64,000 nt of DNA from Paenibacillus sp. FSL H7-0357 (lineage in GTDB: Bacteria > Bacillota > Bacilli > Paenibacillales > Paenibacillaceae), in the NCBI RefSeq assembly GCF_000758525.1, contig NZ_CP009241.1:3100001-3164000 (forward strand). The letters run 5' to 3'. Shown here piece by piece: positions 21,177-30,139 of the stretch (positions are counted from its first letter, which is position 1; each line of letters starts with the position of its first letter). Made by a program: the position numbers and the translations under genes. The notes under the pieces are model-generated. The model did no database searches and was not told where the DNA came from. It saw only the letters and a program-made list of their open reading frames with translations.

Positions 21177-22298
21177 ATGATAGAAATCAGCTTATGCATG
21201 ATTGTCTGCAACGAGGAGAATAGCCTGCCACGCTGCCTGTCTTCGGTAGGGGCAATTGCTGATGAAATCATCATTGTGGATACCGGGTCAACGGACAACA
21301 CCAAAGAAATCGCCTTGTCCTATGGGGCGGTTATTTATGATTTTACCTGGATTGATGATTTCTCAGCCGCCCGCAATTTTGCTTTCAGCAAAGCTACCAA
21401 GGAATATATCTTCTGGCTGGATGCCGATGACTACCTGAAGGACGTGGATCATGCACGGTTCAGGGAGCTGAAGCACTGCTTGCCAGACGGCGTGGAGAGT
21501 GTGAACATGCAGTACAATCTGGCTTTTGACGAAGAGGGGAGAGTCGTGACCTCTTTGCGCCGCAACCGGCTGGTCCGCAGAAGCTGCAATTTCAAGTGGA
21601 TAGGTCCGGTGCACGAGTATCTGGAGGTCTACGGGCCCGCTTACAGCAGTGATGTCTGCATCACTCATGAAAAAGACAAAGTGTACACGGACCGCAATTT
21701 GCGGATCTATCAGAAGCGGGTGGCGGAGGGTGAGGTATTCTCGCCGCGTGACCAGTATTATTTTGCCAACGAACTGCGCGACCATGGAATTTATGAGGAA
21801 GCCTGCCGCTATTATGAGCTGTTCCTCGACGGAGGTTTGGGCTGGATTGAAGATAGTTACCAGGCCTGTCTTAGGCTGGCTGAATGCCGGGAGCGGCTGG
21901 GAGACAGGGAGGGAGCCTTTCAGTCTTTATGCCGCACGCTGCAGTATGATACCCCCCGGGCGGAGTTTTGCTGCCGGCTAGGTGCCTGGCATGTAGAGAA
22001 AGGCCAGCTGCTCCCGGCTGTCTACTGGTATGAGCTTGCGATTAAACTCCCGCGGAATAATGATTCAATGGGTGTGAAGAACGAGGCGTTTGCCACCTGG
22101 GTGCCTAATCTTCAGCTTGCTTTATGTTATGACCGGCTGGGCCAGCGCGAGAAAGCTAATCTATTTAATGAAGCCGCTTTGCTCTATCATCCCGTCCATC
22201 CCAGTATGCTCTACAACCGCAATTATTTCAAAAATGTGCTCGGAGACAATTATGTAGAGCTGCATTCACGGGAAGCTGCTGAAAAGGAAGCGGAATAA
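21177..22298 (+). CDS. Family 2 glycosyltransferase with C-terminal TPR-like repeats
   Basis: The 373-residue protein begins ISLCMIVCNEENSLPRCLSS, a GT2 signature, with DTGSTDNTKEIA, a substrate-binding WLDADDY (DxD type), and the acceptor-side motif FKWIGPVHEYLEVYG. After about residue 200 it continues with TPR-like helical pairs (YFANELRDHGIYEEACRYYE, AGLRLAECRERLGDREGAFQ-like, AAVYWYELAIKLP-like). Such SunS-like or TPR-GT2 proteins glycosylate peptides or cell-surface components. GAGGAGGG before ATG 21177 sets the start. Confidence 0.85.
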   Translation: MIEISLCMIVCNEENSLPRCLSSVGAIADEIIIVDTGSTDNTKEIALSYGAVIYDFTWIDDFSAARNFAFSKATKEYIFWLDADDYLKDVDHARFRELKHCLPDGVESVNMQYNLAFDEEGRVVTSLRRNRLVRRSCNFKWIGPVHEYLEVYGPAYSSDVCITHEKDKVYTDRNLRIYQKRVAEGEVFSPRDQYYFANELRDHGIYEEACRYYELFLDGGLGWIEDSYQACLRLAECRERLGDREGAFQSLCRTLQYDTPRAEFCCRLGAWHVEKGQLLPAVYWYELAIKLPRNNDSMGVKNEAFATWVPNLQLALCYDRLGQREKANLFNEAALLYHPVHPSMLYNRNYFKNVLGDNYVELHSREAAEKEAE

Positions 22299-22728
22299 CA
22301 CGTTGCTCGCCCAGCCCCTTGGCCACTTTGCTGTTTGAATTAGGGGCTTTTGAGCAGACCTACTTGCACTTTGCGGCTGCATCCGGACTCCAATGCAGCT
22401 ATTTCGGATAAACAGCATCATTCAGCGAGGAATCGGACCTCATGGACGTTATGCTCTACATTTGGCGATAAAAGGCCGCCTTTTGGCGAGAATAACGGCT
22501 ATGCAGTCCGCCGGCAAGGAATACAGCTCGTTCGTGGTAAGATAGCGGCTCCTTAGTCCGGTAGAGGCAGCAAACATAATAAGCCAGCTTACTGGAACAG
22601 CATTTTCTGAATGCAGGAGACAGAACCATCTGTTCCGCCAGCTGCTTGCGGTAGTTTCCATCCCATAATCCCTGAACAGGCGGCAAAAGGCCCGCTGCAT
22701 CTATCATATGCAGCAGGCCTTTTAGACT
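22299..22728. other. Gene-free stretch, possible dispersed intergenic repeat
   Basis: No coding sequence is convincing in either strand. The stretch contains short self-similar pieces such as GGCGATAAAAGGCCGCC followed by TTTGGCGAGAATAACGGC. It resembles non-coding repeats I associate with Paenibacillus intergenic regions, which I cannot verify here. It ends in a hairpin at 22684-22723. Confidence 0.35.
22684..22723. terminator. Terminator of the SGNH hydrolase gene
   Basis: AAAAGGCCCGCTGCAT pairs with ATGCAGCAGGCCTTTT, symmetrical and usable from the minus strand where the SGNH gene ends. Confidence 0.75.
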
Positions 22729-23490
22729 TTAATGACTGTGTGCAGCCTGTCCGGTGCTGTCCACCAGCAGCTGGGGTTCACTGCTTCGGATGAAATCCAG
22801 CACCTTGTCAAAGATGATGCGGTGTCCTTCTTTATTGGGATGAATCCCGTCCCGGCAGATGAACTTGGTGAAATCCGGCTGCTGGAGAAAAGCGCCCCGG
22901 ACATCAATGATTTTGGTTCGGGTGCTCTCGGCGACCTTGATAATCGTGGAATTGTATCTTTCCTGCCACCAGTAGATTTTAGTGATGCTGCCGAGCCATT
23001 TCAGAATATTCACTTCCGACGCCGGGTTGTTTCCGCTGACCCATTTGAAATAGCTGTCCGCATCCAGCGGAGGGAGACTCATCAGAATAGGCATAATCCC
23101 CTGGCTTTTCAGGAAATCAATCATATCCAGCAGCATTTTTTCGAAAGCCGTGAAATCGGTCTTGGGATTATGCTCTGCCTCAGGGTTATTCATAATTTCC
23201 TCCCAATGAAAGTCGCAGTCATTTCCCCCATATTCGATCAGTACCACATCCGGTTTCTCCTTCAGCACATCCCGTTTCAGATTGCCGAAGCCCTTGAGCA
23301 GAGTGTTGCCGAATCTGGCCGTATTGCGCAGCGCTCCCTTCAGATTGCCCTGAAGCAGCGACACGTAATTTTCTTCCAGAATGACATATTTGCTTCTCGC
23401 TTCATCATAGACCACCCCTTTGGAGATGGAATCGCCGCTCACCATATATTTAAACTGGGGCACGGCAGTTTGTTTGTCCGATACGTTCAT
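22729..23490 (-). CDS. SGNH/GDSL-family hydrolase
   Basis: The 253-residue protein has the SGNH blocks: YMVSGDSISKGVVYD (Ser nucleophile in GDS), LKGFGNLKRD, VLIEYGGNDCDFHW (block III GGND) and DGIHPNKEGHRIIFDKV (block V with Asp and His). It is likely an esterase or acyl hydrolase acting on carbohydrate or lipid esters. The start ATG 23490 has GGAGGTGAGG upstream. No signal peptide is seen, so a cytoplasmic location is expected. Confidence 0.85.
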   Translation of the reverse strand: MNVSDKQTAVPQFKYMVSGDSISKGVVYDEARSKYVILEENYVSLLQGNLKGALRNTARFGNTLLKGFGNLKRDVLKEKPDVVLIEYGGNDCDFHWEEIMNNPEAEHNPKTDFTAFEKMLLDMIDFLKSQGIMPILMSLPPLDADSYFKWVSGNNPASEVNILKWLGSITKIYWWQERYNSTIIKVAESTRTKIIDVRGAFLQQPDFTKFICRDGIHPNKEGHRIIFDKVLDFIRSSEPQLLVDSTGQAAHSH

Positions 23491-23602
23491 ATGACTAGCC
23501 TCACCTCCGATAGCTATATTGTACTTAATCTTAGTGTAATCCATTCGTCCAAGGATTGCCTATGTATATATGTCATGGATTTAGGGGCTGAAGAGGTCCA
23601 GT

Positions 23603-23628
23603 CACTTCTTTAATAATGCCATATCCTA
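23603..23628 (+). promoter_or_regulatory. SigK-like late-sporulation promoter before the exosporium-like genes
   Basis: CATATCCTA at 23620-23628 fits the SigK -10 pattern CATANNNTA exactly. A CAC triplet at 23603-23605 may serve as the -35, but the spacer of 14 bases is shorter than usual. Confidence 0.4.
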
Positions 23629-23664
23629 TATAGAGTTAAATTTGTGACAAGGAGGCGTTTTGTA

Positions 23665-24069
23665 ATGACCCAGGTTGTTGATTTCAGTAAAAGCTCAATA
23701 TCCAGCTTCAGCCAGACGATTTCCGTGCCGGTCCTTGGTGCTCCTTCAAGCAATACACTGACCCAGTTTGGGCTCGCGACAGCGCAGGGAGGCAGTGTCC
23801 TGCTCAATGCTTCGGTTGGCGTTCAAACCACACTCGGAAGTCCGGACCTGCTGTTCACGATTTTGCGCGGGGCAGCTGCTATTTTTTCAATTCGTGCAAG
23901 TGCGCTGAACGCCGGACAATTTGACCCGATTAGTTTCTCGTATGTGGATTCCAATGTGCCTGCCGGATATTTTGCCTATACACTGACTGTCTCGATTGTT
24001 AACAATGCTGCGCTTAATTCTGCAAATCTGGTAGGTCCTGTGGATTTCTCAGGACTATCGTTGGTGTGA
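23665..24069 (+). CDS. Exosporium protein C-like beta-sandwich protein, copy 1
   Basis: The 134-residue protein begins MTQVVDFSKSSISSFSQT and ends GPVDFSGLSLV. It is rich in Ser, Ala, Val, Leu and Asn, has no cysteine and no signal peptide, and looks like an all-beta surface protein. It resembles Paenibacillus proteins annotated as exosporium protein C. The following gene is a clear paralogue. AAGGAGG lies before ATG 23665, and a SigK-like -10 box lies upstream. A role in the outer spore layer is inferred. Confidence 0.7.
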   Translation: MTQVVDFSKSSISSFSQTISVPVLGAPSSNTLTQFGLATAQGGSVLLNASVGVQTTLGSPDLLFTILRGAAAIFSIRASALNAGQFDPISFSYVDSNVPAGYFAYTLTVSIVNNAALNSANLVGPVDFSGLSLV

Positions 24070-24073
24070 AGCC

Positions 24074-24475
24074 ATGACACAACTTATTGATTTCGGAAAA
24101 AGCATCCCGTCGAGCTTCAGCCAGTCCGCATCATTGCCCGTAAACAGCTTGCCAAACAGCACTGTTCTGGGACAATTCGGTTTAGCTGTAGGCGCTAATG
24201 GCTCAGTTTTACTTCAAGGCACCGTTGGCCTGCAAAGCACTGGACCAAACAGCTCCGACATTATTTTTACAATCTCGCGCAATGCGGTGCAGGTCTTCAC
24301 CATTCGATCCAGCGGGCTGGCAGTAAACGACTTTGAAGCCGTTCATTTCTCCTTTGCAGATAGTGGAATCCCTGCCGGATATTATGGATATGCTTTAACC
24401 GCTTCTTCAATTGGTACGGTGAACCCGCCGGTTATTATCGGTCCGCTTTTATTCTCGGGGCTTTCCATACTTTAA
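24074..24475 (+). CDS. Exosporium protein C-like beta-sandwich protein, copy 2
   Basis: The 133-residue protein is a tandem paralogue of the upstream gene: MTQLIDFGKSIPSSFSQS at the start, a shared LGQFGLAVGANGSVLLQGTVG-type core, DSGIPAGYYGYALT matching DSNVPAGYFAYTLT, and GPLLFSGLSIL at the end. Only four bases separate the two genes, so they are co-transcribed and arose by duplication. A strong terminator follows. Spore-surface function is inferred from similarity and neighbours. Confidence 0.7.
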   Translation: MTQLIDFGKSIPSSFSQSASLPVNSLPNSTVLGQFGLAVGANGSVLLQGTVGLQSTGPNSSDIIFTISRNAVQVFTIRSSGLAVNDFEAVHFSFADSGIPAGYYGYALTASSIGTVNPPVIIGPLLFSGLSIL

Positions 24476-24484
24476 TTTTTGGAG

Positions 24485-24520
24485 GCTGCCGGAGCAATCA
24501 TGCTCCAGGCAGTTTTTTTT
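24485..24520 (+). terminator. Terminator after the exosporium-like pair
   Basis: GCTGCCGGAGC pairs with GCTCCAGGCAG and is followed by eight T residues. Confidence 0.85.
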
Positions 24521-24713
24521 ATGCTCCAGGGCTGTACCTATACTATAATTTTCCGTTTTCTCACCGCTTAGGCAAAGTTTTTTCTCATTGGACAAATAAT
24601 AACCACATACACATGAATGGAATTGTATTATACCTGATTGCGAAGGAGGTGAGCTGCGCGTTGTCCTGCGGGAAACTCTCTGCTTGCAGCAGACGGAAAG
24701 GAGTTTAGAAAAT

Positions 24714-25085
24714 ATGCCCTTTACAACGGGGGCGGTTTACAATCCGCCGGCCGGACTCAACCATATCGACCGAATACAGATTTCCTGCTTGAATGATTCG
24801 ATTATAGCCGCAATTAATATCAATTTGCAGATCTTTCATTTTCGGGGTAATAATTTTACCCGCGTCCCGGTGGGCGAGTCCTTATTTCAGGTCAATCCCC
24901 AGCAGCTTGTCGTTCAGACCTTTTCTGTGAACCTTGCTGATTATTATGAAGCCCAGATCAATTTCTACAGTGCCGTTAATACTGTCATAAATGTGTTCGC
25001 CATGGATGCAGCCGGGAACATCGTTAACAGCATTCTTCAACCTGAGTTTACATACATCGATCGCTTAACAATTATCTCTACTTGA
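24714..25085 (+). CDS. Hypothetical beta-rich protein next to the BNR propeller gene
   Basis: The 123-residue protein (MPFTTGAVYNPPAGLNHIDR to DRLTIIST) is hydrophobic-polar alternating and probably all-beta, without signal peptide, cysteine cluster or known motif. AAAGGAG precedes ATG 24714. It is followed 17 bases later by the BNR-repeat gene, so the two are probably co-expressed. In this context a spore-surface or adhesin role is possible; I do not recognise the family. Confidence 0.6.
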   Translation: MPFTTGAVYNPPAGLNHIDRIQISCLNDSIIAAININLQIFHFRGNNFTRVPVGESLFQVNPQQLVVQTFSVNLADYYEAQINFYSAVNTVINVFAMDAAGNIVNSILQPEFTYIDRLTIIST

Positions 25086-25102
25086 AAATGGGGTGATACG
25101 AA

Positions 25103-26335
25103 TTGGTGAATGTCAATATTACCGCCGGGCTTCCGGGCAATCATATTGAACCTTCCATCGCAGTAAATACGTTGAGTCCGAATATTCTGTGTGCGGTGGC
25201 GGTGGATGACAGCACAGGTACAGCTTTGACCGGATTCTACAGATCTATTGACGGGGGGCAGACATGGTCGGCTACTATTCTGCCGCAGGCTCCGGGGTAT
25301 ATGAGTGCTGAAGCACCTACCATAGACTATACCTTTCCCAATACCTTTATTGTTGCCGTGCATTTTTTTAATGATTTTGATGACGGTACCATTGCGACCT
25401 ATACCTCTTTTGACAACGGCGTGACCTTTAATCCACCTGTTATCGTGCGGCAGGGTTTTGGTCTCTATATCCACAATGATGAGCCTTTTCTTGCCGTGGA
25501 CCGCTCACCCTCCAGTCCGTACCTGGGAAATGCCTATGTAGGCTATACGCCGCTTTATGATCTGGCGCAGAACTCGGCGATTTTCTTTCAACGTTCCTTG
25601 AATCAGGGAGTAAGCTGGGAACCTCCGCAGCGGATATCAGACCCGAGGGGGAGGCTTGAGCGTGCTGCTCTGGCAGTCGGACTCGCCGGTGAGGTATATG
25701 TCGGTTATATTGAGCTTGGACCGTTACCCAAATACGCTTATATCCGGGCTTCGCTGGATGGCGGAGTCACCTTTAATCCACCCGTTACCCGCGGCGCTAC
25801 ATTTATCGCCAATACGGTTCCGGTGCCCAGTCCGCTGCCCGTACCGAATTATGCCTTCCGTGTGCAGACAAATCTCAGCCTTGGGGCAGATATTTCTGCC
25901 GGATCTTTCGGCGGGTTCGTCTATGCGGTGTGGAATGATTTCCGGCTGGGGTATGCAGACATCTTTTTCTCGCGGTCGCCGGATGGTTTGCTCTGGTCAC
26001 AGCCGGTCAGCATAACAGGTGCGCCGGCAGGCTCGCAGAATTTTTCACCTTCGATTACGGTGTCAGCTTCCAACGGAACAGTGCGGGTAATATATTATAC
26101 GAACCGTCTGGATGGTTTCCTGCTGGATGTCTTCGTGGCGGAATCCATCAACAGCGGCTTGTCCTTTGTGAACCGGAGAGTATCGGATGTGTCTACGAAT
26201 CCGAACGGGAATTCACCTACACCAGTTCCGCTCATTGGAGATTATATTACCGCAGCAACGATCTTCCCGGATACACTGGGAGCTGTATGGAACGACACGC
26301 GGCTTGGGAAACAGGATGTTATTTTCGGGAATTGA
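25103..26335 (+). CDS. BNR/Asp-box beta-propeller protein (sialidase-like fold)
   Basis: The 410-residue protein has about six Asp-box-like turns: RSIDGGQTW, TSFDNGVTF, RSLNQGVSW, ASLDGGVTF, RSPDGLLW and ESINSGLSF. This predicts a six-bladed propeller as in sialidases, but I cannot see the sialidase arginine triad or Asp/Tyr/Glu catalytic set. There is no signal peptide. Translation begins at TTG 25103 or GTG 25106 after GGGGTGA. Its neighbours are exosporium-like genes, so a carbohydrate-binding structural protein of the spore surface is a reasonable guess. Confidence 0.75.
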   Translation: MVNVNITAGLPGNHIEPSIAVNTLSPNILCAVAVDDSTGTALTGFYRSIDGGQTWSATILPQAPGYMSAEAPTIDYTFPNTFIVAVHFFNDFDDGTIATYTSFDNGVTFNPPVIVRQGFGLYIHNDEPFLAVDRSPSSPYLGNAYVGYTPLYDLAQNSAIFFQRSLNQGVSWEPPQRISDPRGRLERAALAVGLAGEVYVGYIELGPLPKYAYIRASLDGGVTFNPPVTRGATFIANTVPVPSPLPVPNYAFRVQTNLSLGADISAGSFGGFVYAVWNDFRLGYADIFFSRSPDGLLWSQPVSITGAPAGSQNFSPSITVSASNGTVRVIYYTNRLDGFLLDVFVAESINSGLSFVNRRVSDVSTNPNGNSPTPVPLIGDYITAATIFPDTLGAVWNDTRLGKQDVIFGN

Positions 26336-26362
26336 ACATATGTATGTAAGCCGCAACAGCAT

Positions 26363-26408
26363 AAACAGCAGCTCAACGCCAAATTTCGGCAGTTGTGCTG
26401 CTGTTTTG
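26363..26408. terminator. Terminator between convergent BNR and glycosyltransferase genes
   Basis: AAACAGCAGCTCAAC pairs with GTTGTGCTGCTGTTT across a short loop; both flanks are A/T rich. Confidence 0.7.
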
Positions 26409-26423
26409 CTTTTGAGGAAATCG

Positions 26424-27527
26424 TTATTTCCTGCATGCCCTAAAGCTGTTCATCTTGCGCACCAGTGCAGACTTGGGCTGATTGTCAACAGGTGTGCCTT
26501 GGAGGAAATTTTTGATACTCCGCTCCATGATTCTGACGCTGTTCTCCCAGGTCCATCCGGCAGAATCGTTTTCTCCCTGCATGGCTAAGCGGGCTCTGAG
26601 CAGATGATCCTGGCTCAGGCGGAGGACATCCTCGGCGAGCCGGTTCTCGTACCGGTAGGAGAGCAGACAATTCTCTTCATGACGGGCATATTCCAGATTG
26701 CCGCCGGAGTACACAGAGACGAGCGCCGCCCCGCAGCGCATGGCTTCCAGTCCCGGAAGGGACCCGGTATCAAAAATGCTGGAGCTGACAAAGATATCCG
26801 CCCCATTGTAGTGATAGCAGAGCTCTTCATCATTCAGCGGTGTGAAGAAGCGGTATTTGCCGCTGGCCTTCATCTGCTGCAGGGAATCCGAGGTATAGAA
26901 TTCATCCGGCGGACTGATGAAGTTGATATTTACACCGGGAAGATTCTGTTTGACGATATCCAGCTGTTGTACCAGATAATCCTGTTCGCGATGCCAGGAG
27001 AAGCCGTTCTCAACCTTGCGCAGAATGGCAGTAATGTTCAACGGCTCCTGCAGCTTGTGGCGGATACGCATATTATTAAAGGAGGAGCTGATGCCGACAG
27101 GCACAATACTTCCTGATATCCCATGATTTAATTCAATCAATTCTTTCTGCCACTGTGATAGAACGATCAGCTTGCCGGTGGTATGATAACTGGGAAAGGA
27201 TACATGATTTTCCGGCAAAAAAAGCGGCTCGTAACATAAGGACAGGCGTACATGAATTCCCTTTCCATTCTTGCTGGCGGCTTCAGCCACAGGCACAGTG
27301 GTATAGAAATTGGAAACAATGACATCGCTGGCCGGAAAGTCGGTTTCACGCAGCAATGTGTGGTCGGTGCGGAGCAGGGTGGAGTGGATCTCATAGGAAA
27401 TGTCTCCCCCCAGCGGCATGAGAATCACAATCTGGTGGCCCAAAGCTGTCAGACCATTGGTAAGCTCCACCAGCATCCGTTGCGCCCCGCCATGGCATAG
27501 GGTGAGAATGGGGAATGTGAACCTCAT
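26424..27527 (-). CDS. Family 4 glycosyltransferase
   Basis: The 367-residue protein has the GT-B layout: an N-terminal glycine-rich loop (TLCHGGAQRMLVELTNGL), a middle helix motif (LIVLSQWQKELIE), and the C-terminal nucleotide-sugar site (FVSSSIFDTGSLPGLEAMRCGAALV) with the E-x7-E-like pattern of retaining GT4 enzymes. It probably transfers a sugar to a cell-surface or spore polysaccharide. AAGGGAGGCG precedes ATG 27527. It converges with the BNR gene and is divergent from the DinB gene. Confidence 0.85.
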   Translation of the reverse strand: MRFTFPILTLCHGGAQRMLVELTNGLTALGHQIVILMPLGGDISYEIHSTLLRTDHTLLRETDFPASDVIVSNFYTTVPVAEAASKNGKGIHVRLSLCYEPLFLPENHVSFPSYHTTGKLIVLSQWQKELIELNHGISGSIVPVGISSSFNNMRIRHKLQEPLNITAILRKVENGFSWHREQDYLVQQLDIVKQNLPGVNINFISPPDEFYTSDSLQQMKASGKYRFFTPLNDEELCYHYNGADIFVSSSIFDTGSLPGLEAMRCGAALVSVYSGGNLEYARHEENCLLSYRYENRLAEDVLRLSQDHLLRARLAMQGENDSAGWTWENSVRIMERSIKNFLQGTPVDNQPKSALVRKMNSFRACRK

Positions 27528-27665
27528 CGATGATCGCCTCCCTTCTGGAGAATATAGCATCAGCAGCGATGCTTTTTGTATACTATTTTATTCAGAAGGA
27601 TAGGAAAAGTACTGGGTATCCGGTCATTAATCAAAATCGGGACTAGCGAACAGGAGGCAAAGAGG

Positions 27666-28172
27666 ATGAGTGAAATGATTGCGGAGTGTATGAGAAGGCT
27701 GGATCAATCCCTGGAGTATGTGGAGAAAGCTGTCGGCAAGCTGCCGGAAGAGAAGATATGGTTCCGTCCCCGACCGAAAATGAATGCGATCGGCAACCTT
27801 TGCCTTCATATCGCAGGCAGCGAATACCAGCATCTGGTCAGCGGGATTGGCAATCAGCCGGTGATCAGGGACAGACCGGGTGAGCTTCTGGAGACAGGCG
27901 GACATAACCGGGAAGAATTGCTCACCCTGCTAAGATCGGTAAGAGCCGAGAGCTGGTCCGTTGTCCGGAAGCTCACGGCTGCAGATTTGGAGCGGGTAGC
28001 TACCATTACCTACCCGGAGAATTCCGGCGTGGACAGCTACCAGTGGAGCATCCAGAAGATACTGATCGGTGCGGCAGAGCATTATTCCTATCACACCGGG
28101 CAGATTGTGTATGCAGCGAAGTGGCTGCAGGAGGAAGACGCACATCTTTTGAACTGGAAGCATTACAATTAA
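27666..28172 (+). CDS. DinB-family four-helix protein
   Basis: The 168-residue protein has the DinB/YfiT helical pattern with probable metal-binding histidines: LCLHIAGSEYQHLV (His in helix 2) and AAEHYSYHTGQIVYAAKWLQ (His pair in the last helix). Members include thiol transferases and uncharacterised stress proteins. CAGGAGG before ATG 27666 fixes the start. It converges, nose to nose, with the TIM-barrel isomerase gene. Confidence 0.82.
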   Translation: MSEMIAECMRRLDQSLEYVEKAVGKLPEEKIWFRPRPKMNAIGNLCLHIAGSEYQHLVSGIGNQPVIRDRPGELLETGGHNREELLTLLRSVRAESWSVVRKLTAADLERVATITYPENSGVDSYQWSIQKILIGAAEHYSYHTGQIVYAAKWLQEEDAHLLNWKHYN

Positions 28173-29009
28173 TCATTTCCCGAGAGCGGTCAGCAAGGCA
28201 ACTGTTTCCCGAATTTCAGGAAGAGTGATTTCCTCCAGGGAGACATCAATCATAGGCTTGAAGGTCTGAAGCTTTTGCAGAAATTCTGCAGTGTGGAACA
28301 GCCCCTGGCCCGCTTTTCCGTGACGGACATGGTTCCCTTCGCGGTAGATATCCTTCAAGTGGGCCAGGATCATCCGGTCACCCAGCAGACTGAAGGCACT
28401 GTCCACAATTTCATCCTGCCGGGACACATCGTCACCGATCCAATTGCAGGGGTCGAACACGACGCCTATGGAGCTGGAAGGCACCTCATCCAATAGGCGG
28501 CGCATTTTTTGCGGGGTGGATAAGGTGTGGGTACTGACGCCTTCGATCCCCAGAAATACGCCCCATTTCTCCGCTTCCTCGGCCAATTCTTCCACCGTAG
28601 TCCGCAGCGTTTCCCAACCGATCTCCTCGTAACGGTAAGGCTCCATCTCTTGAAACGTATGCAGGTCCCCGGTTTCTGTAGCTACCATCGGTGCGCCGAA
28701 CTGTCTGGCAAACTGCAAGTGTTCCTTGAAACGGTCGATTTCTGCCCTGCGGACCACCGGGTCCGGATGAACGGGGTTGATGTAGCAGCCGAGAACACCA
28801 ATACGGATCCCTGCCTTGTCGAATTGCTCACCGATATAATTGGCCAAGCCGGGACTCAGTTTGCCGGGGGAAGTGTCGATATCCTGTATTGCCTTGGACA
28901 GGGCGAGCTGCACGAAGCTGATATCGTGGGCCTGCAGTGTGGAGGTTAAGGTCTGGAGCGGCAGACAACCTGCTGAATGCGCCAAAGTTCCGTATCGAAT
29001 GATGAACAT
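28173..29009 (-). CDS. Sugar phosphate isomerase/epimerase (xylose-isomerase-like TIM barrel)
   Basis: The 278-residue protein has the AP-endonuclease-2 TIM-barrel pattern with metal-ligand motifs: GIRIGVLGCYINPVHPD, GAPMVATETGD, WGVFLGIEGVSTH, IGVVFDPCNWIG, LAHLKDIYREGNHVRHGKAGQG and DVSLEEITLP. Such proteins isomerise or epimerise keto-sugars or inositol derivatives. It is divergent from an acetylxylan esterase gene across an AT-rich region with an ATTAATATTAATAACGC motif, suggesting joint carbohydrate control. Confidence 0.85.
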   Translation of the reverse strand: MFIIRYGTLAHSAGCLPLQTLTSTLQAHDISFVQLALSKAIQDIDTSPGKLSPGLANYIGEQFDKAGIRIGVLGCYINPVHPDPVVRRAEIDRFKEHLQFARQFGAPMVATETGDLHTFQEMEPYRYEEIGWETLRTTVEELAEEAEKWGVFLGIEGVSTHTLSTPQKMRRLLDEVPSSSIGVVFDPCNWIGDDVSRQDEIVDSAFSLLGDRMILAHLKDIYREGNHVRHGKAGQGLFHTAEFLQKLQTFKPMIDVSLEEITLPEIRETVALLTALGK

Positions 29010-29109
29010 CTCCTTTTGAATTTTCTGGATTTATATTATTATTACTATTAATATTAATAACGCTTACAAGAACTTGCAATAACAAAGACTAAGTTTAGGA
29101 GATTATGCT

Positions 29110-30084
29110 ATGAATACTATTGAACTGCGTAAGCAGGAACTGGAAAACTGCCGTCCTGAACCGACACTTGATGCACAGTCAGCCGACAATTACTGGGATG
29201 GAATCCTTGCGGAATATGAACAGAAGCCGCTGCACGTTACCACTGTTCCCGAAGAAACACCCTATCCGGGCATGGAGGTTAACAAAGTCAGCTTCAAGGG
29301 ATTTGATGAAACCACGGTGTATGCCTGGCATATTCAGCCGTCCTGGAGTGTAGAAGCCGGGCAGGCGCTGCCTTGTATCGTTACATTTCCGGGTTATACC
29401 GGAGACCGGGGATACCCGGAACGTTATGCCTCATGGGTGCTTCTCGGCTATGCTGTTCTGGCTGTAGATGTGCGGGGCCAGCTGGGTGAGACGGGAAACC
29501 TGCTGCCCCAGAGCAGCGGCGTTGCCAAAGGCTGGATCACCCAGGGGATCCTGGAGAAGGAGCACTCCTACTACATGGCTGCGGCGATGGATGCCGTCCG
29601 GGCCGTGGATACCGCCGCGCAGCTGCCCGGCATAGATCCCTCACGCATCGCTGTTACCGGCGGCAGCCAGGGAGGCGGACTTTCCCTGCTGGCAGGCGCG
29701 CTGAACCCGCGTGTCGCTGCGGTCGCTGCCGACATTCCGAATCTTTGCCGGCTGGATTTCGGGGTGCTGAATTCAACCAGCTCTTTGACAGAGATCGCTG
29801 ATTACATCAAGCGGTACCCTGAGCATCTGGAACGCATTCTGCATAATCTTGCCTATTTCGATATCGTGAATCTGGCGCACCGCTTTACTGCACCTGTAAT
29901 GATGTCTGTCGGCTGGAAGGACACGGTATGTATGCCGGAAACGATCTATGCGGCGTATAACCGCATTACGGCGCCCAAAGAAATCTGGGATTACCCATTC
30001 TCCGGACATGAGGTCGGCGAGTTCCATAACCGTCAGAAGGCTATATTTTTTGAGCGGCATTTGGGGACAGGGCAGCTGCTTTAG
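29110..30084 (+). CDS. Acetylxylan esterase / cephalosporin-C deacetylase family (AXE1)
   Basis: The 324-residue alpha/beta hydrolase is collinear with AXE1/CE7 enzymes: VDVRGQLGETGN, GGSQGGG with Ser186 as nucleophile, Asp271 in GWKDTVC and His300 in SGHEVG as the triad. The family motif normally written RGQ(G) is present at 122-124. It removes acetyl groups from xylo-oligosaccharides in the cytoplasm; no signal peptide is seen. It fits with the arabinofuranosidases in this window as part of arabinoxylan use. A strong terminator follows. Confidence 0.9.
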   Translation: MNTIELRKQELENCRPEPTLDAQSADNYWDGILAEYEQKPLHVTTVPEETPYPGMEVNKVSFKGFDETTVYAWHIQPSWSVEAGQALPCIVTFPGYTGDRGYPERYASWVLLGYAVLAVDVRGQLGETGNLLPQSSGVAKGWITQGILEKEHSYYMAAAMDAVRAVDTAAQLPGIDPSRIAVTGGSQGGGLSLLAGALNPRVAAVAADIPNLCRLDFGVLNSTSSLTEIADYIKRYPEHLERILHNLAYFDIVNLAHRFTAPVMMSVGWKDTVCMPETIYAAYNRITAPKEIWDYPFSGHEVGEFHNRQKAIFFERHLGTGQLL

Positions 30085-30095
30085 GTAATTTTTAT

Positions 30096-30130
30096 ACCCT
30101 TGATCTGGAGTAACACCAGGTCAAGGGTTT
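30096..30130 (+). terminator. Terminator after the acetylxylan esterase gene
   Basis: ACCCTTGATCTGG pairs with CCAGGTCAAGGGT(TT) and is followed by a T-rich run. Confidence 0.85.
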
Positions 30131-30139
30131 TAATTTTAG

